19,536 nucleotides of DNA from DATLEX01 sp035525015 (GTDB lineage Bacteria; Acidobacteriota; Thermoanaerobaculia; Gp7-AA8), in the NCBI GenBank assembly GCA_035525015.1, contig DATLFC010000224.1:1-19536 (forward strand). Reading direction: 5' to 3'. The notes beneath the pieces were generated by a model. That model did no database searches and was not told the DNA's origin. It saw nothing but the letters and a program-made list of their open reading frames with translations. Every line of letters starts with the position of its first letter. The first letter of the stretch is position 1. Positions 9,210 to 16,686 of the stretch are shown in pieces. Both the position numbers and the translations under genes were made by a program.

Positions 9210-9911
9210 ATGGCTAGATCCGACATCAACGTCGCCCAACTGGAACGGTGGTTCTCCGTGGTCGCCGGCAGCGCGCTCGCCGCGTACGGCCTGAAACGAC
9301 GGACGCTGCCGGGGCTGCTCCTCTCCGCGGCGGGAGGCGTGCTGGTCTGGCGCGGCGCCACCGGGCACTGTCCTCTCTATGGTTCCCTCGGCCTCTCGAC
9401 CGCGGGCCAGCAAGACCGTCAGGTGAGCGTTCCCTACGGACGCGGCATCCAGGTCGAGAAGAGCGTCATGGTCAACGCACCGGCCGGCCGCCTCTTCTCG
9501 TTCTGGCGCAACTTCGAGAATCTCCCCCGTTTCATGAAGAACCTCGAATCGGTCCAGGTCCTCGACGAGAAGCGTTCGCGCTGGGTCGCCGACGGACCGG
9601 CTGGCGTGAAGGCCGAGTGGGAAGCGGAGATCATCAATGAAGTACCGAACGAGCTGATCGGCTGGCGCTCGGTCGAGGGCTCGCGCGTCGATAACGCCGG
9701 CTCCGTCCACTTCACGCCAGCCGGGCGGGGGACGGAAGTGAAAGTCGTCCTGCGATACGACCCGCCGGGCGGCAAAACCGGCGCCGCGATCTCCAGGATG
9801 CTCGGCGAAGACCCGGATCAGCAGGTCGAGGACGACCTCCGCCGCCTGAAAAGGATCGTCGAGACCGGCGAGATGGCCACGATCGAAGATCAGCCGAACG
9901 GGCGGCGGTAG
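9210..9911 (+). CDS. DUF2892-like membrane segment fused to SRPBCC (polyketide cyclase-like) domain
   Basis: ATG 9210 gives 233 residues. The first 65 or so carry hydrophobic segments (VVAGSALAAYGLKRRTLPGLLLSAAGGVLVWRG) followed by GHCPLYGSLGLST, a pattern of the YgaP-like DUF2892 membrane domain. Residues of about 85-215 form an SRPBCC/START-like domain: VEKSVMVNAPAGRLFSFWRNFENLPRFMKNLESV, the ADGPAGVKAEWEAEI strand, and a C-terminal helix with EDPDQQVEDDLRRLKRIVETGE. SRPBCC domains bind hydrophobic ligands, and here the domain would face the cytoplasm at the membrane. Ligand and role are unknown. It is read away from the dehydratase and is followed 21 bases later by the TMTC-like gene. Confidence 0.85.
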   Translation: MARSDINVAQLERWFSVVAGSALAAYGLKRRTLPGLLLSAAGGVLVWRGATGHCPLYGSLGLSTAGQQDRQVSVPYGRGIQVEKSVMVNAPAGRLFSFWRNFENLPRFMKNLESVQVLDEKRSRWVADGPAGVKAEWEAEIINEVPNELIGWRSVEGSRVDNAGSVHFTPAGRGTEVKVVLRYDPPGGKTGAAISRMLGEDPDQQVEDDLRRLKRIVETGEMATIEDQPNGRR

Positions 9912-9932
9912 CGCGCGCGATACACTCCGCGC

Positions 9933-12032
9933 ATGGGACGCAAAGCCCGCCTCAAGGCGGAGCGCGCCGCGGCACTCCCTGCAGTCGTCGCCACGGCTCC
10001 ACAACTGACGCCTGTTGCGCACGGCCGGCGCCTGACCGCGGCCATCGCCGTGGCGCTCGTGATCCTGGTCGCCATCGTCTTTGCGCAGCTGCGCGATCAC
10101 GAGTTCCTGACCTACGACGACCCGATGTACGTCACCGAGAACGAGCAGGTGCAGCAGGGCCTCACGGCCGGATCGATCGCCTGGGCCTTCCGCTCCTTCG
10201 ACTTCAACTGGCACCCGCTGACGTGGCTCACGCACATGGCCGACGTGGAGCTGTTCGGGCTCGACGCGGGCGCGCACCTCCTCGTCAACGCCGCCATTCA
10301 CGCCCTCAACACCATCCTTCTGCTTCTGGTCCTGGCCCGTGCCACGGGACTTCTCTGGCGCAGCGCGGTCGTTGCTGCGCTGTTCGCCATCCATCCCCTT
10401 CACGTCGAGTCGGTGGCGTGGCTCTCGGAGCGAAAGGACGTCCTCAGCTCGTTCTTTCTTCTGCTGACGATCTGGTTCTATCTCCGCTTTGTCGAGCGAA
10501 GGTCGAAGCTCGACTACGCCGTCATGGTGGTCGTGTTCATCCTCGGGCTGATGTCGAAGGGGATGCTGGTCACGCTGCCGTTCGTGCTTCTCCTCCTCGA
10601 CTACTGGCCGCTGCGGCGTTTCGACCTCGGACAGTGGCGCGCGCTGCGCGCGCTCTTCATGGAGAAGCTCCTGCTGTTCGTGCTGATCATCCCGGCGGCC
10701 TTCGTCACCTGGTACGCGCAGCACGTCGTGGAGGCGATCGCGAACGTCCGCTTCGTTTCCTTCCCGATCCGCCTCGCCAACGCGGCCATCTCCTACCTCA
10801 TCTACATCCGGCGCATGTTCTGGCCGGACGATCTCGCCCTCGGATATTCGTACCCGTCGACGATCCGCCCCTCGACGGCGATCGCTTCGGCGATCGTGCT
10901 GCTGCTGATCACGCTCGTGGTGATCGTGTTCCGGGAGCGGCGCTACCTCTTCACCGGCTGGTTCTGGTTCGCCGGGATGCTCGTCCCCGTCAGCGGCATC
11001 GTGCAGATCGGACCGCAGTCGATGGCCGACCGCTACACCTACATTCCGCTCGTCGGACTCTTCATCGCGCTGGTCTGGCTCGTGGCCGACTTCGTGGCGA
11101 GGCGACCGCTTCTGCGCATCCCCGCGGTGGCGATCGCGGCCGGCATCGTGTTCGGCCTGACGTTCGCCGCGCGCACGCAGGCCAGCCACTGGAAAAACAC
11201 GGAGACGCTCTTCCGCCGGACCGCGCAGGTCACGCCGCGGAATCCGGTCGCGCACGAATCGCTCGGCCTGGCGCTGTTCCGGAGCGGCGACTACGAGGGC
11301 TCGATTCGCGAGTTCACGTCGCTGACGCAGATCCGCCCGAACTACGCGCGCGGGTATGCCGGACTCGGAGCGGCGCTGCTTGCTACCGGCCGGACCGGGG
11401 AGGCGACCGAGGCCTATCGGACCGCGGTGCTCCTCGACCCGGCCGATGCCGAGGCGCAGCGGCAGCTCGGCAATCTCGAGATCGCAGCGGGCCGGACGGA
11501 AGAAGCGCAGCGGTCGCTCGAAAAAGCCGCGGCGCTCGGCGACACGGACGCACGGGGCTCACTGGCCATCGCCCGCGGTGATACCGACGCAGCGATCGCG
11601 GAGTTCCAGGGACAGGTCGCCCAGAACCCGAGATCGCCCGAGTCACTGAACAATCTGGCCGCGGCGCTGGCGCGCAAAGGACAGGACGAGGAGGCGCTCG
11701 AGCATTACCGCGCCGCGCTTCGGATCGCGCCGTTCCACTACGACGCCAACATGAACATCGGCGCGCTCCTGTCGCGGCTCGGAAAGACCAGCGACGCCAT
11801 CACGCACTTCGTCAACGCAACGCGAGCCAGGCCGGAGGCCACCGAGCCGCACATCTATCTGGGCCTCATTCTCGCCGCCGCCGGGCACCGGCAGGATGCG
11901 ATCCGCGAGCTCCAGCTCGCCCTGCAGATCAACCCGCAGACCGCCAACACCGAGTTCACCAACGCGCTGCGCATCCCCCCGAAGCCGACGAACCTCCAGG
12001 AGTACCTGGCCGAGCTCGAGACAGGAGACTAG
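9933..12032 (+). CDS. TMTC-like membrane protein with C-terminal TPR repeats
   Basis: This is a 699-residue protein in two halves. After a basic N-terminus, residues of about 33-415 hold around ten membrane helices with motifs shared with eukaryotic TMTC O-mannosyltransferases: an acidic pair in LTYDDPMYV (Asp62-Asp63) in the first extracytoplasmic loop, HPLHVESVAW (154-163), and SERKDVLS (165-172). Residues of about 430-690 are tandem TPRs (such as PVAHESLGLALFRSGDYEGSIREF and ESLNNLAAALARKGQDEEALEHYRAAL), expected outside the cytoplasmic membrane. By analogy it may be a lipid-linked-sugar-dependent glycosyltransferase (GT-C fold), but activity of bacterial members is not established. ATG 9933 follows GATACACT closely and has no Shine-Dalgarno. 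Confidence 0.85.
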   Translation: MGRKARLKAERAAALPAVVATAPQLTPVAHGRRLTAAIAVALVILVAIVFAQLRDHEFLTYDDPMYVTENEQVQQGLTAGSIAWAFRSFDFNWHPLTWLTHMADVELFGLDAGAHLLVNAAIHALNTILLLLVLARATGLLWRSAVVAALFAIHPLHVESVAWLSERKDVLSSFFLLLTIWFYLRFVERRSKLDYAVMVVVFILGLMSKGMLVTLPFVLLLLDYWPLRRFDLGQWRALRALFMEKLLLFVLIIPAAFVTWYAQHVVEAIANVRFVSFPIRLANAAISYLIYIRRMFWPDDLALGYSYPSTIRPSTAIASAIVLLLITLVVIVFRERRYLFTGWFWFAGMLVPVSGIVQIGPQSMADRYTYIPLVGLFIALVWLVADFVARRPLLRIPAVAIAAGIVFGLTFAARTQASHWKNTETLFRRTAQVTPRNPVAHESLGLALFRSGDYEGSIREFTSLTQIRPNYARGYAGLGAALLATGRTGEATEAYRTAVLLDPADAEAQRQLGNLEIAAGRTEEAQRSLEKAAALGDTDARGSLAIARGDTDAAIAEFQGQVAQNPRSPESLNNLAAALARKGQDEEALEHYRAALRIAPFHYDANMNIGALLSRLGKTSDAITHFVNATRARPEATEPHIYLGLILAAAGHRQDAIRELQLALQINPQTANTEFTNALRIPPKPTNLQEYLAELETGD

Positions 12033-12051
12033 ACCCCGCCTGGTCTTGGCG

Positions 12052-12989
<938 letters not shown>

Positions 12990-12993
<4 letters not shown>

Positions 12994-13466
12994 ACGACGT
13001 TCCTGCCGAGCGCGATGCCGCCCACCTTTTCGCAATACGTCTCCATGACGATGGTCGTGCGCGTGGCCAGCGCGATCGGGGGATCGCTGATCTTCGACAC
13101 CAGCTCGTTCAGCGAGGGGATCGAGGTCGTGCGGATTTTGATGAGATAGCAGTCGTCTCCGGCGACCGTGTGCACTTCGAGGATTTCGTCGCTCTTCATC
13201 AGCTCGCGGAACGCGGCCCATCCTTTTGGCGTGAGCGACGCCCCGCGCGCGGAGACGAAGGCCGTGATGCCGCGCCCGACCGCGTCGGGCTCGACGACGG
13301 CCGTCGTGCCGCGGATCACGCCGCTGCGCTCCAGCTTGTCGATCCGATCGGCCACGGCCGGCCGGGAGAGACCGACTTCCTCGGCGATCTGCGCGGCCGG
13401 AGTCCGGCCGTCGCGGAGGAGAATGCCGACGATTCGCTCGTCGAGGGGATCGAGCGTATGGCTCAT
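12990..13466 (-). CDS. Lrp/AsnC-family transcriptional regulator
   Basis: This is a 158-residue regulator with an N-terminal winged helix (LDPLDERIVGILLRDG, then QIAEEVGLSRPAVADRIDKLERSGVI, residues of about 6-55) and a C-terminal RAM/AsnC ligand-binding domain. In the latter, the segment VHTVAGDDCYLIKIRT is the usual oligomer and amino-acid pocket signature. ATG 13466 is preferred over a TTG at 13499 because the promoter (TTGACT/CATATT) lies between them, and the transcript would start 1-4 bases before this ATG. It is immediately followed by an EamA exporter. Two matching palindromes in its own promoter point to autoregulation, with an amino acid or similar metabolite as likely effector. Confidence 0.95.
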
Positions 13467-13475
13467 GGCAGAGCC

Positions 13476-13504
13476 AATATGCTGTCGATTCGACGGCAAG
13501 TCAA
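13476..13504 (-). promoter_or_regulatory. Promoter of the Lrp-EamA operon (leaderless)
   Basis: On the minus strand, -35 TTGACT (13504-13499) and -10 CATATT (13481-13476) are separated by exactly 17 bases. Only 9 bases lie between the -10 and the ATG at 13466, so the leader would be 1-4 nucleotides. There is no room for a Shine-Dalgarno. Confidence 0.72.
13482..13496. promoter_or_regulatory. Operator candidate 1 for the Lrp-type regulator
   Basis: The minus strand reads CCGTCGAATCGACAG, a palindrome with exact core arms GTCGA/TCGAC around one central base. It fills the -35/-10 spacer of the operon promoter, a position where binding would block RNA polymerase. It matches operator candidate 2 in 12 of 15 bases. 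Confidence 0.6.
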
Positions 13505-13512
13505 TGGTTAAA

Positions 13513-13527
13513 CCGACGAATCGTCGG
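13513..13527. promoter_or_regulatory. Operator candidate 2 for the Lrp-type regulator
   Basis: CCGACGAATCGTCGG is a perfect 7-bp inverted repeat around one base. Its centre is 31 bp from that of candidate 1, close to three helical turns, so both would lie on the same DNA face as expected for Lrp-type oligomers. It also lies 9 bases after the stop of the gene at 13536. Because TTT follows on the minus strand, a weak terminator role is an alternative. Confidence 0.55.
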
Positions 13528-13535
13528 GCCGGGCG

Positions 13536-13898
13536 TTACAAAACGGACGCAGCCTTCAGGGGCCGCACGACCCCCGACCGCCCCTTGCGCTGCCCCCGCA
13601 CGACGTCCACCAGGTGGCTGAGCCGCGGGTAGCGGTACTCGGCCCGGCGGACGGCGCTCCGGAGCAGGTCGCGCTGCAGGTACTCGATCTTGATGGTCCG
13701 GGCGGTGTCGGTCAGCAGCCGGCGCAGCGAGGCACGGCGGAACATGACACTGCGCAGCTTCAGATCGGCGGCCTGCACGACAAAGCGGATCGAGTCCTGA
13801 TCATCCGAGCAGAAGCGCGCGACACTCCCCTCCGGAAGCACGGCCAGGATCTCCTGGGCCAGCTTCGTCTCCTCTGTCGCATCCCACTTCGTACTCAT
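13536..13898 (-). CDS. Hypothetical protein, 120 residues
   Basis: I do not recognise a family. ATG 13898 is supported by GGAGGG six bases upstream. The protein has an acidic N-terminal half (MSTKWDATEETKLAQEILAVLPEGS) and a strongly basic C-terminal half. That half has Arg/Lys-rich helices (VMFRRASLRRLLTDTA and the YLQRDLLRSAVRRAEYR stretch) and ends in RGQRKGRSGVVRPLK. No signal peptide or membrane helix is seen. The charge pattern would suit binding to nucleic acid or to an acidic partner, which is inference only. It is transcribed toward the Lrp operon and divergent from the ferredoxin gene. Confidence 0.72.
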   Translation of the reverse strand: MSTKWDATEETKLAQEILAVLPEGSVARFCSDDQDSIRFVVQAADLKLRSVMFRRASLRRLLTDTARTIKIEYLQRDLLRSAVRRAEYRYPRLSHLVDVVRGQRKGRSGVVRPLKAASVL

Positions 13899-13972
13899 GA
13901 TTCCCTCCAGTTGATCTGCTGTAATAGACGCAAAGGACGGCCTGAAGTTTCTACGGCCGCTGCGAACCTGCT

Positions 13973-14272
13973 GTGAACGCGCCGTCAAGACTCGTGTCGT
14001 TCCACCCCCTCGGCCGGGCCGAGGAGGCCAGGACCGACGAGACGCTGCTCGACGCCGCCCGCCGGGCCGGCGCGCCGATCGGCAACTCCTGCGGCGGAAT
14101 CGGCATCTGCGCGCGCTGCCGCGTCCGGATCGTTGCCGGCGCCGATCAGCTGTCCGCGCCGACGAGCGTGGAGGCGCGTGTGAGCGCCGAGCGCAGCCTG
14201 GCCCCCGACGAGCGCCTGGCCTGCCAGGTCATCGCCCTCGGCGACTGCACGATCACAACCACGTACTGGTGA
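13973..14272 (+). CDS. 2Fe-2S ferredoxin
   Basis: This is a small 99-residue electron carrier of the plant/putidaredoxin-like fold. Four cysteines in the order expected for a 2Fe-2S cluster are seen: Cys40, Cys46 and Cys49 in SCGGIGICARC, and Cys84 in RLACQV. The preceding ETLLDAARRAGAPI is the usual helix before the cluster loop, and APDERLACQ is typical of the last ligand region. The start GTG 13973 fits the beginning of the first strand (LVSFHP). A second GTG a few codons in is possible, and no clear Shine-Dalgarno is visible. Its stop lies about 50 bases before the next small gene. Its redox partner is not identifiable here. Confidence 0.88.
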   Translation: MNAPSRLVSFHPLGRAEEARTDETLLDAARRAGAPIGNSCGGIGICARCRVRIVAGADQLSAPTSVEARVSAERSLAPDERLACQVIALGDCTITTTYW

Positions 14273-14280
14273 CCCCGACC

Positions 14281-14290
14281 TGCGATACAG
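14281..14290 (+). promoter_or_regulatory. Possible extended -10 element
   Basis: TGCGATACAG resembles the TGCGATAAT elements of the 6S-like RNA and amidase promoters. It sits about 33 bases before ATG 14323. A -35 is not evident. Confidence 0.3.
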
Positions 14291-14322
14291 TTCTCACCCT
14301 GCGGAAGCAGGAGGAGGTCTCC

Positions 14323-14499
14323 ATGGGAGGATCAGGGAAGGCTCCAAAGCAGATCACCTGGGTGATCTGTCTCGTTTTGTACGTCGTGGCATTGCTTGCC
14401 CACTTCGGAATGTTCCAGATCCGCGCCGACTTCGCGGCCTGGTCATGGATCATAGGATTCGGTTTGCTTCTCGTGGCTGTGCGAGTTCGCGGCCTCTGA
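14323..14499 (+). CDS. Small two-helix membrane protein, unknown function
   Basis: ATG 14323 gives a 58-residue protein and is preceded by a long purine Shine-Dalgarno (AGGAGGAGG, ending about five bases upstream). A longer form from 14269 would overlap the ferredoxin stop but lacks this support. The sequence is a basic N-terminal segment (MGGSGKAPKQ) followed by two hydrophobic helices: ITWVICLVLYVVALLAHFG (about 11-29) and AAWSWIIGFGLLLVAVRV (about 37-55). I recognise no family. It sits between a ferredoxin and a cytochrome c on the same strand, so a membrane redox role is imaginable but unsupported. Confidence 0.72.
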   Translation: MGGSGKAPKQITWVICLVLYVVALLAHFGMFQIRADFAAWSWIIGFGLLLVAVRVRGL

Positions 14500-14570
14500 A
14501 CGACCCAGGTCCCGGCATGCTGGCGGATTCGAGGCGAGGCTGGTGATGGATGCCCCGGTCGCCCGGTGAC

Positions 14571-14587
14571 AGCGGTCGCCGCTTTTT
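14571..14587 (+). terminator. Possible intrinsic terminator
   Basis: AGCGG (14571-14575) and CCGCT (14579-14583) can pair around a 3-base loop, followed by a T-run to 14587. The stem is short, so termination may be partial. It would end transcripts of the small membrane protein gene before the cytochrome gene. Confidence 0.45.
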
Positions 14588-14614
14588 GAGGGATCCGGAT
14601 GTATCCAGAGAGGG

Positions 14615-15010
14615 ATGCGAGTTGCAACTTTCTCGATTCTGCTGATCATCTCCTGCGCGGCGTCGCCACCGGCACGGCTGGTTCACCACGAAGTCTTCGT
14701 CGCGGGCGAGAGCGGCGTGGTCCTCCCGCCCGGCGATCCCGTGGAGGGGCGCGCTGCATTCGCGAAGCTCCGTTGCGACGTGTGCCATTCCGTCGCCTTC
14801 GAGCGGCGGGGCGCACCGCATCCGTTGCGCGATCTCTCGGGCGAGCCGGCCGAGGCGGTGGCGGCGATGATCATGTCGCGGACTGAGCTCGCTCCGGAGG
14901 CGCTGTTCGACGAGATGGCCATGTCCGCCGCGGCGAGCCGGATCACGACGCGCGAGCTCAGCCACGTCGTCTCTTACCTCCGTCAGCCGCCGGCTGCCGG
15001 GGTCCGCTGA
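14615..15010 (+). CDS. Class I-type c cytochrome, probable lipoprotein
   Basis: This is a 131-residue exported haem protein. The N-terminal hydrophobic run FSILLIISC has a lipobox-like end with Cys14, so it is probably anchored as a lipoprotein. The single haem motif is CDVCH (Cys54, Cys57, His58) after GRAAFAKLR, a typical first helix of class I cytochromes c. The distal Met ligand is likely Met101 or Met103 in DEMAMSAAASRI, and the C-terminal helix ELSHVVSYLR closes the fold. ATG 14615 has AGAG purines close upstream. The last 28 bases overlap a converging small gene. It likely carries electrons outside the cytoplasmic membrane; the partner is unknown. Confidence 0.85.
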   Translation: MRVATFSILLIISCAASPPARLVHHEVFVAGESGVVLPPGDPVEGRAAFAKLRCDVCHSVAFERRGAPHPLRDLSGEPAEAVAAMIMSRTELAPEALFDEMAMSAAASRITTRELSHVVSYLRQPPAAGVR

Positions 15011-15141
15011 CCGGCGTTCCCCTGCGACTTCAGCCGGCGGTGAAGCCGGTAGAAGGCGATCGTGCTGAAGAGGATGCCGGCGATGGCGATCACCGCGGCC
15101 AGCTCGATGATCCGCCGTCTGGTCTGCTGCCGCGTCACCAT
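14983..15141 (-). CDS. Small one-helix membrane protein coupled to queA
   Basis: Translating the minus strand by hand from ATG 15141 gives 52 residues: a basic head MVTRQQTRRR, one hydrophobic helix IIELAAVIAIAGILFSTIAF (about 11-30), then a basic Arg/Lys/Gln-rich tail ending PAAGG. The start overlaps the queA stop in ATGGTGA (15141-15135), so translation from either ATG or GTG would be coupled. The last 28 bases run into the convergent cytochrome c gene. No family is recognised. It is a single-pass membrane protein by composition; whether it is expressed is unproven, but the overlap and clean helix argue for a real gene. Confidence 0.55.
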   Translation of the reverse strand: MVTRQQTRRRIIELAAVIAIAGILFSTIAFYRLHRRLKSQGNAGQRTPAAGG

Positions 15142-16181
15142 GCTCCCCGATTCCGCAGGAACATGCAGTCGCCGTAGCTGTAGAAGAGATAGCGCTGCTC
15201 GATCGCTTCGCGATACGCGGCGCGGATCGTCCGCATGCCGGCGAACGCGGAGACGAGCATCAGCAGCGTCGATTCGGGGAGATGAAAGTTCGTGAGGAGG
15301 CGGTCGACGGCGCGGAACTCGAAGCCGGGGGTGATGAAGATCGACGTATCGCAGCTTCCTGGCCTGAAACGTCCTTCGCCGGCTCGCACCGCGCTTTCCA
15401 GCGTGCGGACGCTCGTCGTCCCGACGGCGACGATCGGGCGCTTCTCGTCGAGGGCCTGGTTCAGCCGCTGCGCGGCATCGGCGGAGATCTCGTAGCGCTC
15501 GGCGTCCATGCGGTGTCCGGAGATGTCATCGGCCTTCACAGGCTTGAACGTGCCGAGGCCGACGTGGAGCGTAATGCGGACGAGGGCGGCGCCGCGGGCG
15601 CGCACCGCGTCGAGAATCCCCGGAGTGAAGTGCAGTCCCGCCGTCGGCGCGGCGATCGCGCCGCGCTCCGCGGCATAGACGGTCTGGTACGCCTCGCGGT
15701 CGCTCTCGCGCGGCGCGGCGCGCTCGATGTACGGCGGCAGCGGCGGGATGCCGATGCGCTCGATCTCCTCGAGGTCGCCGCGAAACTCGATGACCACGCG
15801 GCCGTCCTCCATCTTCTCGAGCACCGCCGCGGTGAGGCGCTCGCTGAATGTCACGACCTCGCCCGGCCGCACCCGCTTCGCCGGCCGGCACCACGTCTCC
15901 CACGTCACGCCGTCGCGCTGGCGGACGAGGAGAAACTCGATCGGATTCTTCATCTCTCCTTTCGGCCGCGCGTAGAGGCGAGCCGGGATGACCCGCGTGT
16001 CGTTGATCACGAGCACGTCGCCCGGGGCGAGCAGCTCCGGGAAATCGGCGAAGCTGCGGTGCTCGATCGCCGGCGCCTCGTCCCTCGGCGTGACCACCAT
16101 CATCCGCGACCGCCCCCGTGGCCGCGGCTCCTGCGCGATCAGCTCCCGCGGCAGTTCGTAGGCGAAGTCCGTCCGCTTCAT
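15135..16181 (-). CDS. queA: S-adenosylmethionine:tRNA ribosyltransferase-isomerase
   Basis: QueA transfers and isomerises the ribosyl part of SAM onto 7-aminomethyl-7-deazaguanine in tRNA, forming epoxyqueuosine in the wobble position. ATG 16181 gives 348 residues, normal for the family, beginning MKRTDFAYELPRELIAQEP as in other QueA proteins; an upstream in-frame ATG at 16199 would add only six residues. Characteristic stretches are DVLVINDTRVIPARL, the GAIAAPTAGLHFTP block, VRITLHVGLGTFKPV, VAVGTTSVRTLESA and the C-terminal LLTNFHLPESTLLMLVSAF. It is divergent from mog with 16 bp between the start codons. A 52-residue membrane protein gene overlaps its 3' end. Confidence 0.97.
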   Translation of the reverse strand: MKRTDFAYELPRELIAQEPRPRGRSRMMVVTPRDEAPAIEHRSFADFPELLAPGDVLVINDTRVIPARLYARPKGEMKNPIEFLLVRQRDGVTWETWCRPAKRVRPGEVVTFSERLTAAVLEKMEDGRVVIEFRGDLEEIERIGIPPLPPYIERAAPRESDREAYQTVYAAERGAIAAPTAGLHFTPGILDAVRARGAALVRITLHVGLGTFKPVKADDISGHRMDAERYEISADAAQRLNQALDEKRPIVAVGTTSVRTLESAVRAGEGRFRPGSCDTSIFITPGFEFRAVDRLLTNFHLPESTLLMLVSAFAGMRTIRAAYREAIEQRYLFYSYGDCMFLRNRGAW

Positions 16182-16187
16182 TAGAAT
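16182..16187 (+). promoter_or_regulatory. -10 hexamer of a likely leaderless mog promoter
   Basis: TAGAAT abuts the queA start codon and lies 10 bases before ATG 16198, giving a leader of a few bases at most. Its -35 region would fall inside the first codons of queA, where only weak matches are visible. Translation of mog has no Shine-Dalgarno. Confidence 0.45.
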
Positions 16188-16197
16188 CCGCGGGCGC

Positions 16198-16686
16198 ATG
16201 GTAACCGCACGCGTGATCACCTGCAGCGATGCCGCCAGCGAAGGGAAGCGGAAAGACCGCTCCGGCCCGGCCGTGCGCGACATTCTCGTGGCCAGCGGCT
16301 ACGCGGTCGACACCGTGGTCATCGTCCCTGATTCGGAGGATGCGATCGCGCGCGAGATCGAAAAGGCGACGGCGGCCGGACATCGCCTCGTGGTGACGAC
16401 GGGCGGCACCGGGCTCTCGCCGCGCGACGTCACGCCGGAGGCGACGATGCGCGTCTGCGATCGCATCGTTCCCGGCTTCGGCGAGCTGATGCGGCTTCGG
16501 TCGCTGGAAAAGACCCCGATGGCCCCGCTCTCCCGCGCCCAGGCGGCCACGCGCGAGTCGGCACTGGTCGTGAATCTGCCCGGCAGCGTGCGCGGCGCGG
16601 TCGAAAATCTCGAGGCCATCCTGCATCTCGTTCCTCACGCACTCGAGCTCCTCGCCGGCGGAAGAGTGGAGCACAACAGCGAATGA
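16198..16686 (+). CDS. mog: Molybdopterin adenylyltransferase (MogA/MoaB family)
   Basis: This protein adenylylates molybdopterin before molybdenum insertion, in molybdenum cofactor synthesis. It has 162 residues, normal for the single-domain MogA/MoaB family. Key stretches are VITCSDAASEGKRKDRSGPAV at the start, the substrate-binding loop VTTGGTGLSPRDVTPEA near residues 65-82, and PLSRAQAATRESALVVNLPGS near 121-142. MogA and MoaB share this fold, and which of the two it is cannot be settled from sequence alone. ATG 16198 follows a TAGAAT box by 10 bases. Its stop overlaps the NamZ-like gene start by ATGA. No other molybdenum cofactor genes lie in the window. Confidence 0.92.
   Translation: MVTARVITCSDAASEGKRKDRSGPAVRDILVASGYAVDTVVIVPDSEDAIAREIEKATAAGHRLVVTTGGTGLSPRDVTPEATMRVCDRIVPGFGELMRLRSLEKTPMAPLSRAQAATRESALVVNLPGSVRGAVENLEAILHLVPHALELLAGGRVEHNSE

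Noticed and set aside
9009..11255. A 748-codon open frame on the minus strand opposite the dehydratase N-terminus, SRPBCC and TMTC-like genes
   Set aside because: Its product is a low-complexity Arg/Glu/His/Asp-rich chain with no domain. It is the expected open antisense frame of GC-rich codons, and the plus-strand genes have clear families.
12033..12051. Bidirectional terminator between the TMTC-like and EamA genes
   Set aside because: Only a weak imperfect stem (GCCTG/CAGGC) without a T-run on either strand is visible.
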